From contig UQWD01000011.1 in NCBI GenBank assembly GCA_900544555.1, positions 7,716-71,715 on the forward strand: a stretch of DNA of 64,000 nucleotides, in the 5' to 3' direction. Of the stretch, positions 7,751 to 16,927 are shown piece by piece; position 1 is the stretch's first letter; every line of letters begins with the position of its first letter. The stretch comes from an uncultured Eubacteriales bacterium (GTDB lineage: Bacteria; Bacillota; Clostridia; Christensenellales; CAG-138). Made by a program: the position numbers and the translations under genes. The notes beneath the pieces are model-generated. The model worked only from the letters and a program-made list of their open reading frames with translations. It was not told where the DNA came from and did not search any database.

Positions 7751-9214
7751 ATGCGTAAGTTTGATACTAAGGTGCAAAATCTTAAATACAAGGTGCTTCG
7801 CGAGGTCGCGCGGCTCGCGTTTGAAGACGGGCTTATGGAGAACGTTTATGATATCCCCAAAACCATCATTCCGGGAAAAACGCCAAGCATGCGGTGCTGC
7901 GTATATAAGGAGCGGGCAATTATCGCCGAGCGCGCGCGGCTTGCCATGGGCGGCGATAAGAACAACCCGAACGTAATAGAGGTTATCGATATCGCCTGCG
8001 ATGAATGCCCCGTGGGCGGATATGAGGTAACGGAGGCGTGCCGCGGATGTATAGCTCACAGATGCGAGGACGTTTGCAGGCGCGGCGCCATCACGTTTGA
8101 CCGCCATCAAAAGGCGCATATTGATAAATCTAAATGCGTCGAATGCGGCCAGTGCGCTAAGATGTGCCCCTACAGCGCGATTTCAAACAACAAGCGCCCA
8201 TGTGAAAACGCCTGCAAGGTCAAGGCCATACAAATGAGCGAATCCAAGGCAGCCTCCATTGACAACGGCAAATGCATCTCGTGCGGGGCGTGCGTGTACC
8301 AATGCCCGTTCGGCGCGATAATGGATAAATCTTTCCTGCTCAATGTGGTGGATTTGATAAAGAAAAGCGATAACAACCGCAAATACAAGCTCTATGCCGT
8401 CGCCGCCCCTTCCATCGCCAGCCAGTTCAGCTACGCAAGCCTGGGCCAGGTTATCAGCGGTATTAAAAAGCTCGGCTTTTACCACGTCGTCGAGGCCGCC
8501 CTTGGGGCGGATATGGTGGCGCTCAGCGAATCTAAGGAGTTGGCGGAAAAAGGCTTTTTGATGAGCTCGTGCTGCCCGGCGTTTGTTGATTATATTGAAA
8601 AGCAGTTTCCCAAACTTAGGGCCGCAGTCTCTCACAACCCCTCCCCCATGGCCGCTATCGCCAGGTACATAAAGGAAACGGAGCCTGGGTCAAAGGTGGT
8701 CTTCATCGGGCCCTGTACGGCGAAAAAGATGGAGTTTCAAAAGGCGGGCGTGCATCCCTATGTAGACAGCGTAATAACATTTGAGGAGCTTCAGGCGCTG
8801 CTTGACGGGAGAGGCGTTGATATAACGGCCCTACCGGAAAGCGTGCTGGATAACGCTTCATATTACGGGCGCATATTTGCCCGGAGCGGCGGCCTTTCGG
8901 ACGCCGTCAGGCAGGCGCTTAAGGAGCAGGGAATAACGGATTTTTCCCTTAACGCCGTCGCCTGCGACGGGATTCAAGCCTGCCGCAACGCATTGTTAAA
9001 GGCCAGCGCAAACGCCGCGCCCGGCAACTTCATCGAGGGTATGGCATGTACGGGGGGATGCATCGGCGGCGCGGGATGCCTGACACATGGCGAGAAGGAT
9101 CGAAGCGATGTTGACAGGTACGGTATGGAGGCGTATGAAAAAACAATACTAAGCGCAACGTCGCTGCTTCAAATCCAACAGCCCGGGGCTGGAGATAAAG
9201 CACAGAACGGATAA
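7751..9214 (+). CDS. Monomeric [FeFe] hydrogenase, group B type
   Basis: A 487-residue protein with two ferredoxin-type clusters (CVECGQCAKMCP and CISCGACVYQCP) plus further N-terminal cysteines, followed by the H-cluster domain. All three H-cluster signatures are present in the group B form: SSCCPAF (Cys274/275), GPCTAKKME (Cys322) and MACTGGCIGGAGC (Cys433, Cys437). Group B enzymes are found in anaerobic Firmicutes and are much less studied than group A; H2 production from reduced ferredoxin is the likely role. It is the last gene of the rex-adhE cluster. Maturases HydEFG are not in the window. Confidence 0.92.
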   Translation: MRKFDTKVQNLKYKVLREVARLAFEDGLMENVYDIPKTIIPGKTPSMRCCVYKERAIIAERARLAMGGDKNNPNVIEVIDIACDECPVGGYEVTEACRGCIAHRCEDVCRRGAITFDRHQKAHIDKSKCVECGQCAKMCPYSAISNNKRPCENACKVKAIQMSESKAASIDNGKCISCGACVYQCPFGAIMDKSFLLNVVDLIKKSDNNRKYKLYAVAAPSIASQFSYASLGQVISGIKKLGFYHVVEAALGADMVALSESKELAEKGFLMSSCCPAFVDYIEKQFPKLRAAVSHNPSPMAAIARYIKETEPGSKVVFIGPCTAKKMEFQKAGVHPYVDSVITFEELQALLDGRGVDITALPESVLDNASYYGRIFARSGGLSDAVRQALKEQGITDFSLNAVACDGIQACRNALLKASANAAPGNFIEGMACTGGCIGGAGCLTHGEKDRSDVDRYGMEAYEKTILSATSLLQIQQPGAGDKAQNG

Positions 9215-9375
9215 TGATTTTAAGAGCGGTATAAGATCTCAGGGCGTCATGCTTGAACCCGCGTGAGGATAACGCCGGTATAGCGCGGCTTTGCAGTGAT
9301 GGCGCGCCGGAGCGTACGTGCAAGTAATTCGTATACCGTTTTCATCCGCTAACGTATTCTATCTTTACCATATAG

Positions 9376-9415
9376 CCGCCCGCTTCCGTATCAAGGCTTT
9401 GCGGCGGTTTTACTT
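9376..9415 (+). terminator. Possible weak terminator after the hydrogenase
   Basis: CCGCC and GGCGG pair across a 22-nt loop and are followed by TTTTACTTT. The stem is short. Its position at the end of the redox operon, facing a convergent gene, supports a terminator role. Confidence 0.35.
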
Positions 9416-10405
9416 TGCTATCTTCCAACCATACCCGCACAGCTCGCAAACCGCGCGCGCCTGAGCCTCGTCCCCATACATAATAAGCGTATTGTTGACG
9501 CTCTCATTTCTCAACGCGATTAAACGCTTATTACCCGTCATCTGTTTGTTTAACCAATGGATAAGGCCCGACAACGCGCATCCATCGTCGGCGGGGAGCC
9601 GAATATCCTGTTCAACGCTGTTAACAAACGCGTTTATTTCAATTACTTTTCTTTTATTTACCGCCGCCGCGCCGCCTAGCTCAAGCTTGCCTTGAGTTAT
9701 CCCGCATATCCGTTTTATCAGCGCCGCAAGCTGTTCCTCGTTGAGTGAGTTTACGGACAGGAACATTTCCGCGATGGCGTTCGTGATAAGCGGCTGCTCC
9801 CCTTCGTCAAGAAATACCGGAGAAAGTTCATAGCAAACTAAAAAACCGCTGTCCTCAGATACGGATTCAAAGCGTTCGGCAAGCCGCCGCGCGGCCGCCG
9901 CCTCATCTGGTACGGCGAAGCCGGCCGATTGCATGCGTTTGAGCATATCGTTCGGCGGAAAGAACGAGCGCTGCTTGCCGTTAACCGATACGCCCGCCTT
10001 TTCCGCATAGAGCAAGAACAGGCGCAGATTACTGGCGGGGGCGATAAACAGGTATTTTTTTTCGCGCATTCGTATGCATGTAAAAAACCTTCCCGATTGA
10101 ACGTAAGATACATCCAGATAGGGATGCTCATACACACCCCCAAACGATCCAAAATAAACGAACCTTTCCTCGAACGCCAATATATGCCATAAAAAACCGT
10201 ATAGAGCCGACCATATGAAAAATGCAAACAACAGCCAAATCACTATAACGGCTAAGAGGCTATCGGGCCGGGCGACGAAAAACGCCGCGGCCGCGGCAAT
10301 GGCCAGCAACAGCCCAAACCAGCCTACCGCCCTGCTTGGGCGGACGACGAAAAGCTTATCCCCTTGCCGGATATATGATAAATGTTTTTTTCTGGTGCGC
10401 GTCAT
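9410..10405 (-). CDS. Membrane-anchored protein of unknown function
   Basis: About 331 residues. I do not recognise the family. The N-terminus is basic, then two adjacent hydrophobic helices lie at roughly residues 25-70 with almost no loop, then a long soluble part (about 260 residues). The C-terminal 80 residues have the alternating pattern of a small alpha/beta domain. The ATG at 10405 is chosen over a TTG 18 bp upstream because AAAGGATGGGG spaces properly to it. It is convergent with the hydrogenase operon and divergent from the hydrolase gene, so it is probably monocistronic. Confidence 0.7.
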   Translation of the reverse strand: MTRTRKKHLSYIRQGDKLFVVRPSRAVGWFGLLLAIAAAAAFFVARPDSLLAVIVIWLLFAFFIWSALYGFLWHILAFEERFVYFGSFGGVYEHPYLDVSYVQSGRFFTCIRMREKKYLFIAPASNLRLFLLYAEKAGVSVNGKQRSFFPPNDMLKRMQSAGFAVPDEAAAARRLAERFESVSEDSGFLVCYELSPVFLDEGEQPLITNAIAEMFLSVNSLNEEQLAALIKRICGITQGKLELGGAAAVNKRKVIEINAFVNSVEQDIRLPADDGCALSGLIHWLNKQMTGNKRLIALRNESVNNTLIMYGDEAQARAVCELCGYGWKIAK

Positions 10406-10599
10406 CAATCCCCATCCTTTCAATATGTTCTTGTCATGTTAAAATAAGTATTTCATCCGGTGTCTATTATTAATTCATATTATATAACAACAAACCTATT
10501 TTGGTAAAGGTTGTATTTCCATTTTTTACATCTTACAATAAACCTTAAATGCTGACAATGGCTTACCGGCTCATTAAGAGCTTTCAATTCAACCGGGCA

Positions 10600-10628
10600 T
10601 GTACAAATACAACGATAAGAAATATAAT
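10600..10628 (+). promoter_or_regulatory. Predicted sigma-A promoter for the hydrolase-glmS operon, with leader hairpin
   Basis: TGTACA, 17 bp, TATAAT. The predicted leader then holds nested complementary arms (TGTGC/GCACA outside, GCCTCG/CGAGGC inside, 10636-10686) just before the start codon. The rest of the roughly 300-bp gap after the divergent membrane-protein gene is AT-rich with no other clear signal. Confidence 0.5.
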
Positions 10629-10709
10629 ATGTTCGTGTGCACAACGGCCTCGTGTCAGCGCGCGAATGCCCGAGGCGCCGCGCACATATAAATAAGCTGG
10701 AGAAACTTT

Positions 10710-12488
10710 ATGGATATTGCGATACAAATGCGAAGCATTGAACTGCTTGTAAAAATACTCAGGCACGATTTGGACAATGTGCCGTCCTACGGCTATACGC
10801 CGCAGAAGCCCAAAACCTTCAGCGGGCCGGCTTCCCATCCTCTTAAGCGCAGCACGCCGGAGGCGGAAGGCGTATCCTCCCAACGGCTGCTTGAGCTTTT
10901 TAAGGGAATTAACGAAAGCGAGGAGATAGCGCCCCACGGTCTGATAGCGCTCAGGCACGGCAAGGTTATCGCCGAGGGCTATTGGGCCCCCTATAACGCT
11001 GAAACGCCGCATATGCTCTATTCCATGAGCAAATCCATCGTTGGCACGGCTATCGGCATGGCCGTTGACGAAGGGTTATTGGCCCTGAGTGAAAAGCTGG
11101 TGGATATATTCGGGGATGTAACGCCCGCCCCTCAATCCCGGTTTTGGCGAAACGCTACCGTGGAGAATCTGCTCACGATGAGCACAGGCGCCCGGTTTAA
11201 TGAGATCGGCACCATGCTCAATAAGGACTGGGCGCGCATGTTTATGGAGTCGCTCAGGAAATTTGAGCCGGGCGCTGCGTTCGAGTATAATTCACTCAAC
11301 TCCTATATGCTCGCGCACATTATTAAGCGCAAAACGGGCGTGGGCGTTGTGGATTTTTTACAGCCCCGGCTGTTTGAGCCGCTTGGAATCGGGCAATACG
11401 CATGGGAAAAATGCCCCATGGGGATCGAAAAGGGCGGTTGGGGCCTGTATATGCGCCTGGAGGACTGCGCGAAGATAGGCCAGCTTTACCTGAACCGCGG
11501 CATATGGGAGGGCAGGAGGCTTTTGAGCGAGGTTTGGGTGGAGCAGGCCGCCGCGAAGCGCATTGATACGCCAAAGGGCGAATGTAAAAATGGCTACGGC
11601 TACCAAATATGGATGAGCCCGATAGAAGGAGCGTACCAGTTCAACGGCGCGTTCGGCCAGTATGTTGTCGTCCTCCCCCAGAACGACGCTGTGGTAGCGC
11701 TGTTCAGCGGTAGCGCGCAGCTTTTCGCCAAAGGCGCTCTGACGCAAATGATCAGCCGATGCTTTGAGGGCGCGGACAAGAAACCTTTAAGCGTAAGCGG
11801 GGAAACGGATAAGCTCAATTCATACCTTGAAGGGTTGATGTTTTCGCCGCCGCTCCCCGACGGGGATTGGGGTGCGGAGCCCTGCATGTTCAGCCGGTTT
11901 ATGGAGGATGAAAGCTGCCGCGAATACCGTATGGAGGAAAACCACGCGGGCTTGCTGCCCCAAACCCTGCAGGCAGCTCACAGCAATTATACGTCAGGAA
12001 CGGACTTAATCCGGTTTGAGAAGCTTGGCCGCGGGCTCAGAATCAGCATGTACGAGGGGCTTGAGGCGAACTCCATCTTTATCCGAGGGGACGGGGGTTT
12101 AAGCCGCGGCTCCTTTACCCACAGGGGTGAAACCTATTCGATCGGCGTCCGGGGCCTGTGGAGCTCGGGGCCTGACGGCGCATTGAGCCTTCTCGCGATT
12201 ATTTCCTTTACCGAAACGCCGGATACAAGGTTGATCTGCTTCGAGCTAGGCGGGGGTGCTCTAACGGCGCGGTATGATGAAACGCCCAGCGTCGAGGCGG
12301 CTACGGATATGCTTTTGGAGTTGGTTGGCATGAGCAAAGTGGCGTATGCACGCCAGGTTATCCCGCACCTCGGCCCGTCGCGGTTTCGTGAGCTTATGCG
12401 CCAGTTTATGGCGCCGGAGATTAACGGAAGGCTGATAACCCGCCACGAGGATACGTATCCGTCGCTAGAAAATCAGGAGGTTAATTAA
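10710..12488 (+). CDS. Serine hydrolase, beta-lactamase/PBP4* (class C) fold
   Basis: A 592-residue protein with the class C beta-lactamase/DD-peptidase-like fold. The SxxK nucleophile motif is SMSK, Ser105-Lys108; the YxN-type second motif is Y193-N-S; a GAFGQ segment near residue 315 stands in the place of the KTG/HxG element. About 200 further residues follow the catalytic domain. There is no signal peptide, so it is probably cytosolic or peripheral, and esterase or amidase activity is as likely as peptidase activity. Its last codons contain the AGGAGG site of glmS, which starts 4 nt after the stop, so the two genes are tightly coupled. Confidence 0.85.
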   Translation: MDIAIQMRSIELLVKILRHDLDNVPSYGYTPQKPKTFSGPASHPLKRSTPEAEGVSSQRLLELFKGINESEEIAPHGLIALRHGKVIAEGYWAPYNAETPHMLYSMSKSIVGTAIGMAVDEGLLALSEKLVDIFGDVTPAPQSRFWRNATVENLLTMSTGARFNEIGTMLNKDWARMFMESLRKFEPGAAFEYNSLNSYMLAHIIKRKTGVGVVDFLQPRLFEPLGIGQYAWEKCPMGIEKGGWGLYMRLEDCAKIGQLYLNRGIWEGRRLLSEVWVEQAAAKRIDTPKGECKNGYGYQIWMSPIEGAYQFNGAFGQYVVVLPQNDAVVALFSGSAQLFAKGALTQMISRCFEGADKKPLSVSGETDKLNSYLEGLMFSPPLPDGDWGAEPCMFSRFMEDESCREYRMEENHAGLLPQTLQAAHSNYTSGTDLIRFEKLGRGLRISMYEGLEANSIFIRGDGGLSRGSFTHRGETYSIGVRGLWSSGPDGALSLLAIISFTETPDTRLICFELGGGALTARYDETPSVEAATDMLLELVGMSKVAYARQVIPHLGPSRFRELMRQFMAPEINGRLITRHEDTYPSLENQEVN

Positions 12489-12491
12489 ACT

Positions 12492-14318
12492 ATGTGTGGA
12501 ATTGTAGGATATATTGGGCCGAAAGAGGCCGCCCCCCTGCTGCTTGACGCGCTGGAAAAGCTCGAGTACCGCGGATATGATTCCGCCGGCCTTGCGCTCA
12601 ATTGTAACGGGCGCATACAGGTAGAGAAGGCCCGCGGGCGGCTTAAAAATCTTAGGGAGATAACGAAAGATGGGAGTTCCATGCCGGGATGCGCGGGCAT
12701 CGGCCATACGCGTTGGGCGACGCATGGCGAGCCCTCCGACATCAACTCCCACCCACACCTGTCGCACAGCGGGAGGGTCGCGGTTGTGCATAATGGGATT
12801 GTGGAAAATTTCATGCAGCTGCGCGCGTTTCTTATTGAAAATGGATACCGGTTCGTGTCGGATACGGATACGGAAATCATCTCGCAGCTCGTGGATTATT
12901 ATTACTGCGGCGACCCGCTTGCGGCCGTGCGCAACGCGGTGGAGCGGCTGCAAGGTTCGTTCGCGCTCGGTATACTGTTTGCCGATTTCCCTTCGCAGTT
13001 AATCGCCGTTCGCAAGGACAGCCCGCTTATAATCGGGCTTGGCCGGGGCGAGAACTTCATCGCCTCGGATATTCCCGCCATTTTAAAGCATACCCGCGAC
13101 ATCTATCGCCTTGATGAGCGGGAGATGGCCGTCATCAGGCGGGACGGCGTAGAAGTTTTCAATCAGTACGGGGATCCGGTGCAAAAAGAGGCCGAGCATA
13201 TAACCTGGAATGCGGACGCGGCCGAGCGCGGCGGCTATGAACATTTTATGATTAAAGAGATTATGGAACAGCCCCAGGTCATTCAGAGCACCGTTCATCC
13301 CCGCATCCATACGGGAGATATAGCGCTTGAGCTGACGAAAACCACGCCGGAAGTTCTAAGGAAAATTAACCGGATTTATATAGTGGCGTGCGGTTCCGCC
13401 TACTATGCGGGCGTTTTAGGGAAGCACCTCATCGAGCGCCTCGCCCGCGTTCCGGTTATAACGGAGCTTGCATCGGAGTTTAGATACAACGAGCCTGTGC
13501 TTGGGGACGATACGCTTACCATTATAATCAGCCAGTCCGGCGAAACGCTTGATACGCTTTTTGCGCTCAGGCAGGCGAAGGAAAGCGGTTCGCACGTGAT
13601 TTCGATCGTGAACGTGGTTGGCAGCAGCATCGCCAATGAAAGCGGGGATGTTCTGTATACATGGGCGGGCCCGGAAATAGCCGTTGCGACGACAAAAGCG
13701 TACAGCGCCCAAATAACCATGATGCACCTGGTCGCCATGCATATCGCTAAATGCCGGGGGCTTCTGAAGGATAGCGAAGAAAAGGCGTATCTTGAGCAGA
13801 TGGAGGCGCTGCCCGCACTGCTTGCCGGCGTTCTTGAGCGCCAGGAGCAGATTCAGTACCTTGCTTCATTATACTTCAACGCCCAAAACGTTTTCTTTAT
13901 AGGCCGCAATACGGATTTTGCGCTCGCGCTGGAGGGGTCTCTTAAGCTAAAGGAGATTTGTTATATCCATTCGGAAGCTTACGCGGCGGGCGAGCTCAAA
14001 CACGGGCCCATCTCTCTCGTGGAGGATGGTACGCTGGTCGTCGCGCTTTGCACGCATGAGCCCCTGCGCGAAAAGATGATAAGCAATATACGCGAGGTAA
14101 AGGCGCGCGGCGCCGTGGTGCTGGCCTTGGCTCAAGAGGGCGCGCCCTTGGTGGATGATGCCGCGGATCACGTCGTATGGCTGCCCAAATGCGGGCAATA
14201 CGCGCTGCCCTCCCTCGCAATCGCGCCGCTTCAGCTTTTCGCGTATTATATGGCTTCGCTGCGCGGATGCGATATCGATAAGCCGCGCAACCTGGCAAAA
14301 TCCGTTACTGTTGAGTAA
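12492..14318 (+). CDS. glmS: Glutamine-fructose-6-phosphate aminotransferase (isomerizing)
   Basis: 608 residues. It makes glucosamine-6-phosphate from fructose-6-phosphate and glutamine, the entry step to UDP-GlcNAc and peptidoglycan. The N-terminal class II glutaminase starts MCGIVGY, so Cys2 becomes the nucleophile after Met removal. Two SIS domains follow, with CGSAYYAG, SQSGET and the C-terminal HSEAYAAGELKHGP and KSVTVE signatures. The gap to the preceding gene is 3 bp, so there is no room for a glmS ribozyme leader; control must act through the upstream promoter. Coupling with a beta-lactamase-fold hydrolase hints at a cell-wall link. Confidence 0.97.
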   Translation: MCGIVGYIGPKEAAPLLLDALEKLEYRGYDSAGLALNCNGRIQVEKARGRLKNLREITKDGSSMPGCAGIGHTRWATHGEPSDINSHPHLSHSGRVAVVHNGIVENFMQLRAFLIENGYRFVSDTDTEIISQLVDYYYCGDPLAAVRNAVERLQGSFALGILFADFPSQLIAVRKDSPLIIGLGRGENFIASDIPAILKHTRDIYRLDEREMAVIRRDGVEVFNQYGDPVQKEAEHITWNADAAERGGYEHFMIKEIMEQPQVIQSTVHPRIHTGDIALELTKTTPEVLRKINRIYIVACGSAYYAGVLGKHLIERLARVPVITELASEFRYNEPVLGDDTLTIIISQSGETLDTLFALRQAKESGSHVISIVNVVGSSIANESGDVLYTWAGPEIAVATTKAYSAQITMMHLVAMHIAKCRGLLKDSEEKAYLEQMEALPALLAGVLERQEQIQYLASLYFNAQNVFFIGRNTDFALALEGSLKLKEICYIHSEAYAAGELKHGPISLVEDGTLVVALCTHEPLREKMISNIREVKARGAVVLALAQEGAPLVDDAADHVVWLPKCGQYALPSLAIAPLQLFAYYMASLRGCDIDKPRNLAKSVTVE

Positions 14319-14832
14319 CGCGCGGCAAATAGAGATAGTCAACTTTTTCCACGCAGCGGCAGTTATATGTGTGGGTAAAGTTATCAGCATCTTAAAGCGG
14401 AAAACCCGTTCTTAACTATGCGCGCTATTCACAACGCATGCCTTTGGGACGGGTATTTCTATTTTCGCAGCTTAACAAAACGAGCCCTAACGGCGCTCAA
14501 ATAACCGCTTTACCATTTTCGATGCATCCGGGCGCTTGCCATTGAAAGCGCCCCGCTCGGATAAAGCTAAGCTTCGCAAGTTTTTTCTCGCGTCAGGCAT
14601 GCCGCCGATTACGAACCATTCCTCTGGGAAACATTAAACCCATAACTTCGGTAGGTCGTCTCTTAGGCAGTCCCACGCAAACCGCGCGCACCCCTCCGGC
14701 TTTTTGTGAATAGCGCGCGGATCCGCCGCAAGCCGCAGCTTCCTGTGCCGTCCTCTTGCGGTTTGAGCAGCCTCAACGCTAAATACGCCGCAAATGTTAA
14801 AACGAAGCGACTTTCCAAATATATCTGTAAAA
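14319..14832. other. Intergenic region with no recognisable gene
   Basis: About 510 bp between glmS and the next promoter. Reading frames here are short and broken, and I recognise no RNA gene. There is no convincing terminator for glmS. Confidence 0.5.
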
Positions 14833-14861
14833 TGTATTGAATAGAAAAGCACGGGTATAAT
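14833..14861 (+). promoter_or_regulatory. Predicted promoter of the small lipoprotein gene
   Basis: TGTATT, 17 bp, TATAAT, with the start codon 30 bp further and an AGGAGG site between. The -35 element is weak. Confidence 0.45.
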
Positions 14862-14891
14862 AAGCCATGAAAAGTTCTAAGGAGGCTTATT

Positions 14892-15347
14892 ATGAAAAGA
14901 CAATTTCTTATCATTGTGATGGTCGCCATGTTCGCGTTATTCGCCGCCGCTTGTTCCTGCGACGTACAGCCCTCGCCCACCCCCGGAGCGAGCCCGTCGA
15001 TAGCGCCGTCACCCTCGATTATGCCGTCGCCTTCGGCTATGCCTTCGCCTGACAATTCGCCTGACAACTCGCCCGGAACAACGGACGGTACGAACGGCGA
15101 CATACCCAATTTCAGTGAAGGCACCGTCGTACAGCCGGAGGATGTACCCGACATCGTCAAAGCGGTAAAGGATAAGTATGCCGACGCTGAAATCACCAGT
15201 ATAACCCATGCTAATTACATGAACAAAAAGGTGTATAAGGTTATATTGAAGACTAAAGACAACGCGGCTGAGGAAATTTATATTCAGCACGACGGCACCA
15301 TCTTGGAGGATGAAAACGGGGGCGGTAATGAATCCCCCAAGCCCTAA
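14892..15347 (+). CDS. Small Pro/Ser-rich lipoprotein with PepSY-like C-terminal domain
   Basis: 151 residues. A hydrophobic signal ends in AAAC, a weak lipobox with Cys21. Residues about 25-65 are a low-complexity linker of PSP repeats (SPSIxPSPS). The C-terminal 75 residues have the length and pattern of a PepSY-type fold, ending KVILKTKDNAAEEIYIQHDG, which resembles secreted Firmicute proteins thought to hold or inhibit proteases. The PepSY call is tentative. It is a single-gene unit with its own promoter and terminator, probably anchored on the outer face of the membrane. Confidence 0.65.
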   Translation: MKRQFLIIVMVAMFALFAAACSCDVQPSPTPGASPSIAPSPSIMPSPSAMPSPDNSPDNSPGTTDGTNGDIPNFSEGTVVQPEDVPDIVKAVKDKYADAEITSITHANYMNKKVYKVILKTKDNAAEEIYIQHDGTILEDENGGGNESPKP

Positions 15348-15367
15348 ACTAAACGTTTAAAAGGCAT

Positions 15368-15397
15368 GGCTGACGGCGGCGCCGTCAGCCTTTTTTT
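15368..15397 (+). terminator. Rho-independent terminator of the lipoprotein gene
   Basis: A 10-bp perfect stem (GGCTGACGGC/GCCGTCAGCC) with a 3-nt loop, followed by seven T. It lies 20 bp after the stop codon. Confidence 0.95.
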
Positions 15398-15718
15398 ATC
15401 GGTACTGCGCTTGTAGCTAAGAATACCTGATATCGGCTTGATTATTGAAGCTCACAAAACAAATTACTCTATAGCCCAAAACGGACGGTTTCTATTGAGC
15501 ATTAGGGCTTAATGATTTTATATCTGATTTCGCCGCTTATGCGTCATCAGCCGCACGCCGGTATTTAATGTACGGGCAATTAATTATCAGGGGATACGAC
15601 CGCATTACCCTCAATCAAGCTGCGATGCGCAGCATTTTATTGATGCTATTCCAATAACCAAGAAAAAAAAGTCCGTTTGACAAGTCTTTATATCTTTCAG
15701 CTTCAGCTTAAGAAATAT
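15398..15718. other. Intergenic region, nothing recognised
   Basis: About 320 bp between two convergent genes. Mixed composition, no hairpin of note and no open frame with a ribosome binding site. Confidence 0.5.
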
Positions 15719-16402
15719 TTACCGCCCAAAGATGAATTTTTGCACCTTACGCTCCTTAGCCTCTGGATTTAAAAGAAAAACCTGCGCCCGAATCCGTTGA
15801 GCTGCCTCCTCCGGCTTAACGGCGCGAGACTTATCCGTTACCCCCTGTCCCCAGAAATCCTCCACGGTGCAAAACGCTGTGGAAGACCAGCCGTAGGACG
15901 CGCCCTTGGCGGATACCTTCCTCTGCTGCCCGCACATGGTAATAAACATTTTCATTTGCAGCTCAACAAGCGCTGAGTCAAACCGCGTCTTCTCTTCCCG
16001 CGTAAAACCGCCCAGGCTTTTTATCGCGTGTACGGGCAATCCGCCGTTATCAGAGACAAGCCGGTATATTCTGCGCGCCTCCGCGCTCACCGCACCCGCC
16101 TCATAGGCCTCTTCAAGGCTTATGCCGTTTCTTCTTGCGCTGAGAAAACAAGGGTACCAATATCGGGAAATATAACCGCTTTTACCGAAAAAAACCTTTG
16201 CGTACGCCACGTCGTCACGCTCGTCGAGCACGCGTATGCGCCATTGCCAGGGATCCGTATCCTGATTATCGGTATGCCATTGAATCACTCCGTCAAAACG
16301 GCTGCACAGCGAAAAAATCCCTTCCGCATTCTCTCCTCCCATCGTAAACCCCGCTTCAAGAAGCTGGGTGCAAAAACCCTCAAAATTTTCGATTACCTTC
16401 AT
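15719..16402 (-). CDS. AlkZ-related protein
   Basis: 227 residues. It resembles a family of Clostridial proteins labelled AlkZ-related (winged-helix, HTH_42-like): conserved pieces include IQWHTDNQDTDPWQWRIRV near residue 40, the YAKVFFGKSGYIS segment, GGLPVHAIKSLGGF and the YGWSSTAFCTVEDFWG block. True AlkZ/YcaQ proteins are DNA glycosylases that unhook crosslinks; this protein is shorter, and I cannot point to the QxQ/QxD catalytic motif, so glycosylase activity is not implied. Single gene with its own short upstream region. Confidence 0.7.
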   Translation of the reverse strand: MKVIENFEGFCTQLLEAGFTMGGENAEGIFSLCSRFDGVIQWHTDNQDTDPWQWRIRVLDERDDVAYAKVFFGKSGYISRYWYPCFLSARRNGISLEEAYEAGAVSAEARRIYRLVSDNGGLPVHAIKSLGGFTREEKTRFDSALVELQMKMFITMCGQQRKVSAKGASYGWSSTAFCTVEDFWGQGVTDKSRAVKPEEAAQRIRAQVFLLNPEAKERKVQKFIFGR

Positions 16403-16927
16403 TACACTCTCCTTCCGGCGTTATTTTAAAAACGCCGCTTCAACGCCCGCCGCGAATATGCTTTTCTATTAACGCGCGTTACGCGCAACCTCATTGTAAT
16501 CCGCGCGTCTTTAACGCGTCAACAACGATTTTTCTTAAGTTCATGGCCGCTAAAATTGCCGCGTATCCCCGCTGTTTATCACGCCTTGAACTTGAGTGCC
16601 ACAATAAGCTGATTGAAATGAACAACGTCTTTGCCTCACCTTTTTTAGCAGAGCGGGCCGCCTGTTTAGTGGCTCTCAGTGTGTCGAAAAAGTGGCTCCG
16701 CCACTATTTCGAGTTAACGCGGAGCGCTTTTACATTGGCGCGGTCAGCGCCCCGTGCAAAGAAACCCTTACTGCGCAAGGCATTCCGAATCTGACGCACA
16801 TGTCTTTAGGTTCGGTTGAAAGCCTATGGGGGTTGCGGCTCCGACCCAACCCAGGTTTTTTTGACAGGCTGCGGGCCGCCTGTTTAGGCGGCCCGCGAAC
16901 TTCATTTATCAATTGTGTGATCAGTGT
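16403..16927. other. Intergenic region with hairpins and a MITE-like structure
   Basis: About 525 bp separating the AlkZ-related gene from the end of the giant surface protease. The right half holds the repeated element described separately at 16653-16896. The left half shows CG-rich short repeats (ACGCGCGT-type) but no gene. Confidence 0.5.
16653..16896. repeat. MITE-like element bounded by a 17-bp direct repeat
   Basis: GCGGGCCGCCTGTTTAG occurs at 16653-16669 and again exactly at 16871-16887. Between the copies, an imperfect inverted pair (CAGTGTGTCGAAAAA near 16677 and TTTTTTGACAGGCTG ending near 16871, about 12 of 15 matching) bounds roughly 190 bp. Inside the left end is a near-perfect hairpin 16684-16712 (TCGAAAAAGTGGC, 3-nt loop). 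The right direct repeat is also the left arm of a perfect 10-bp hairpin, 16871-16896. The layout suggests a small non-autonomous element or a repeat family. Confidence 0.45.

Noticed and set aside
12460..12491. A glmS ribozyme or leader before glmS.
   Set aside because: Only 3 bp separate glmS from the upstream stop codon, so no leader exists there.
16871..16896. Terminator for the giant protease.
   Set aside because: The 10-bp hairpin is strong, but on the minus strand it is followed by AGCCTGTCAAAAAAA, with no T-run. It is kept as a repeat.
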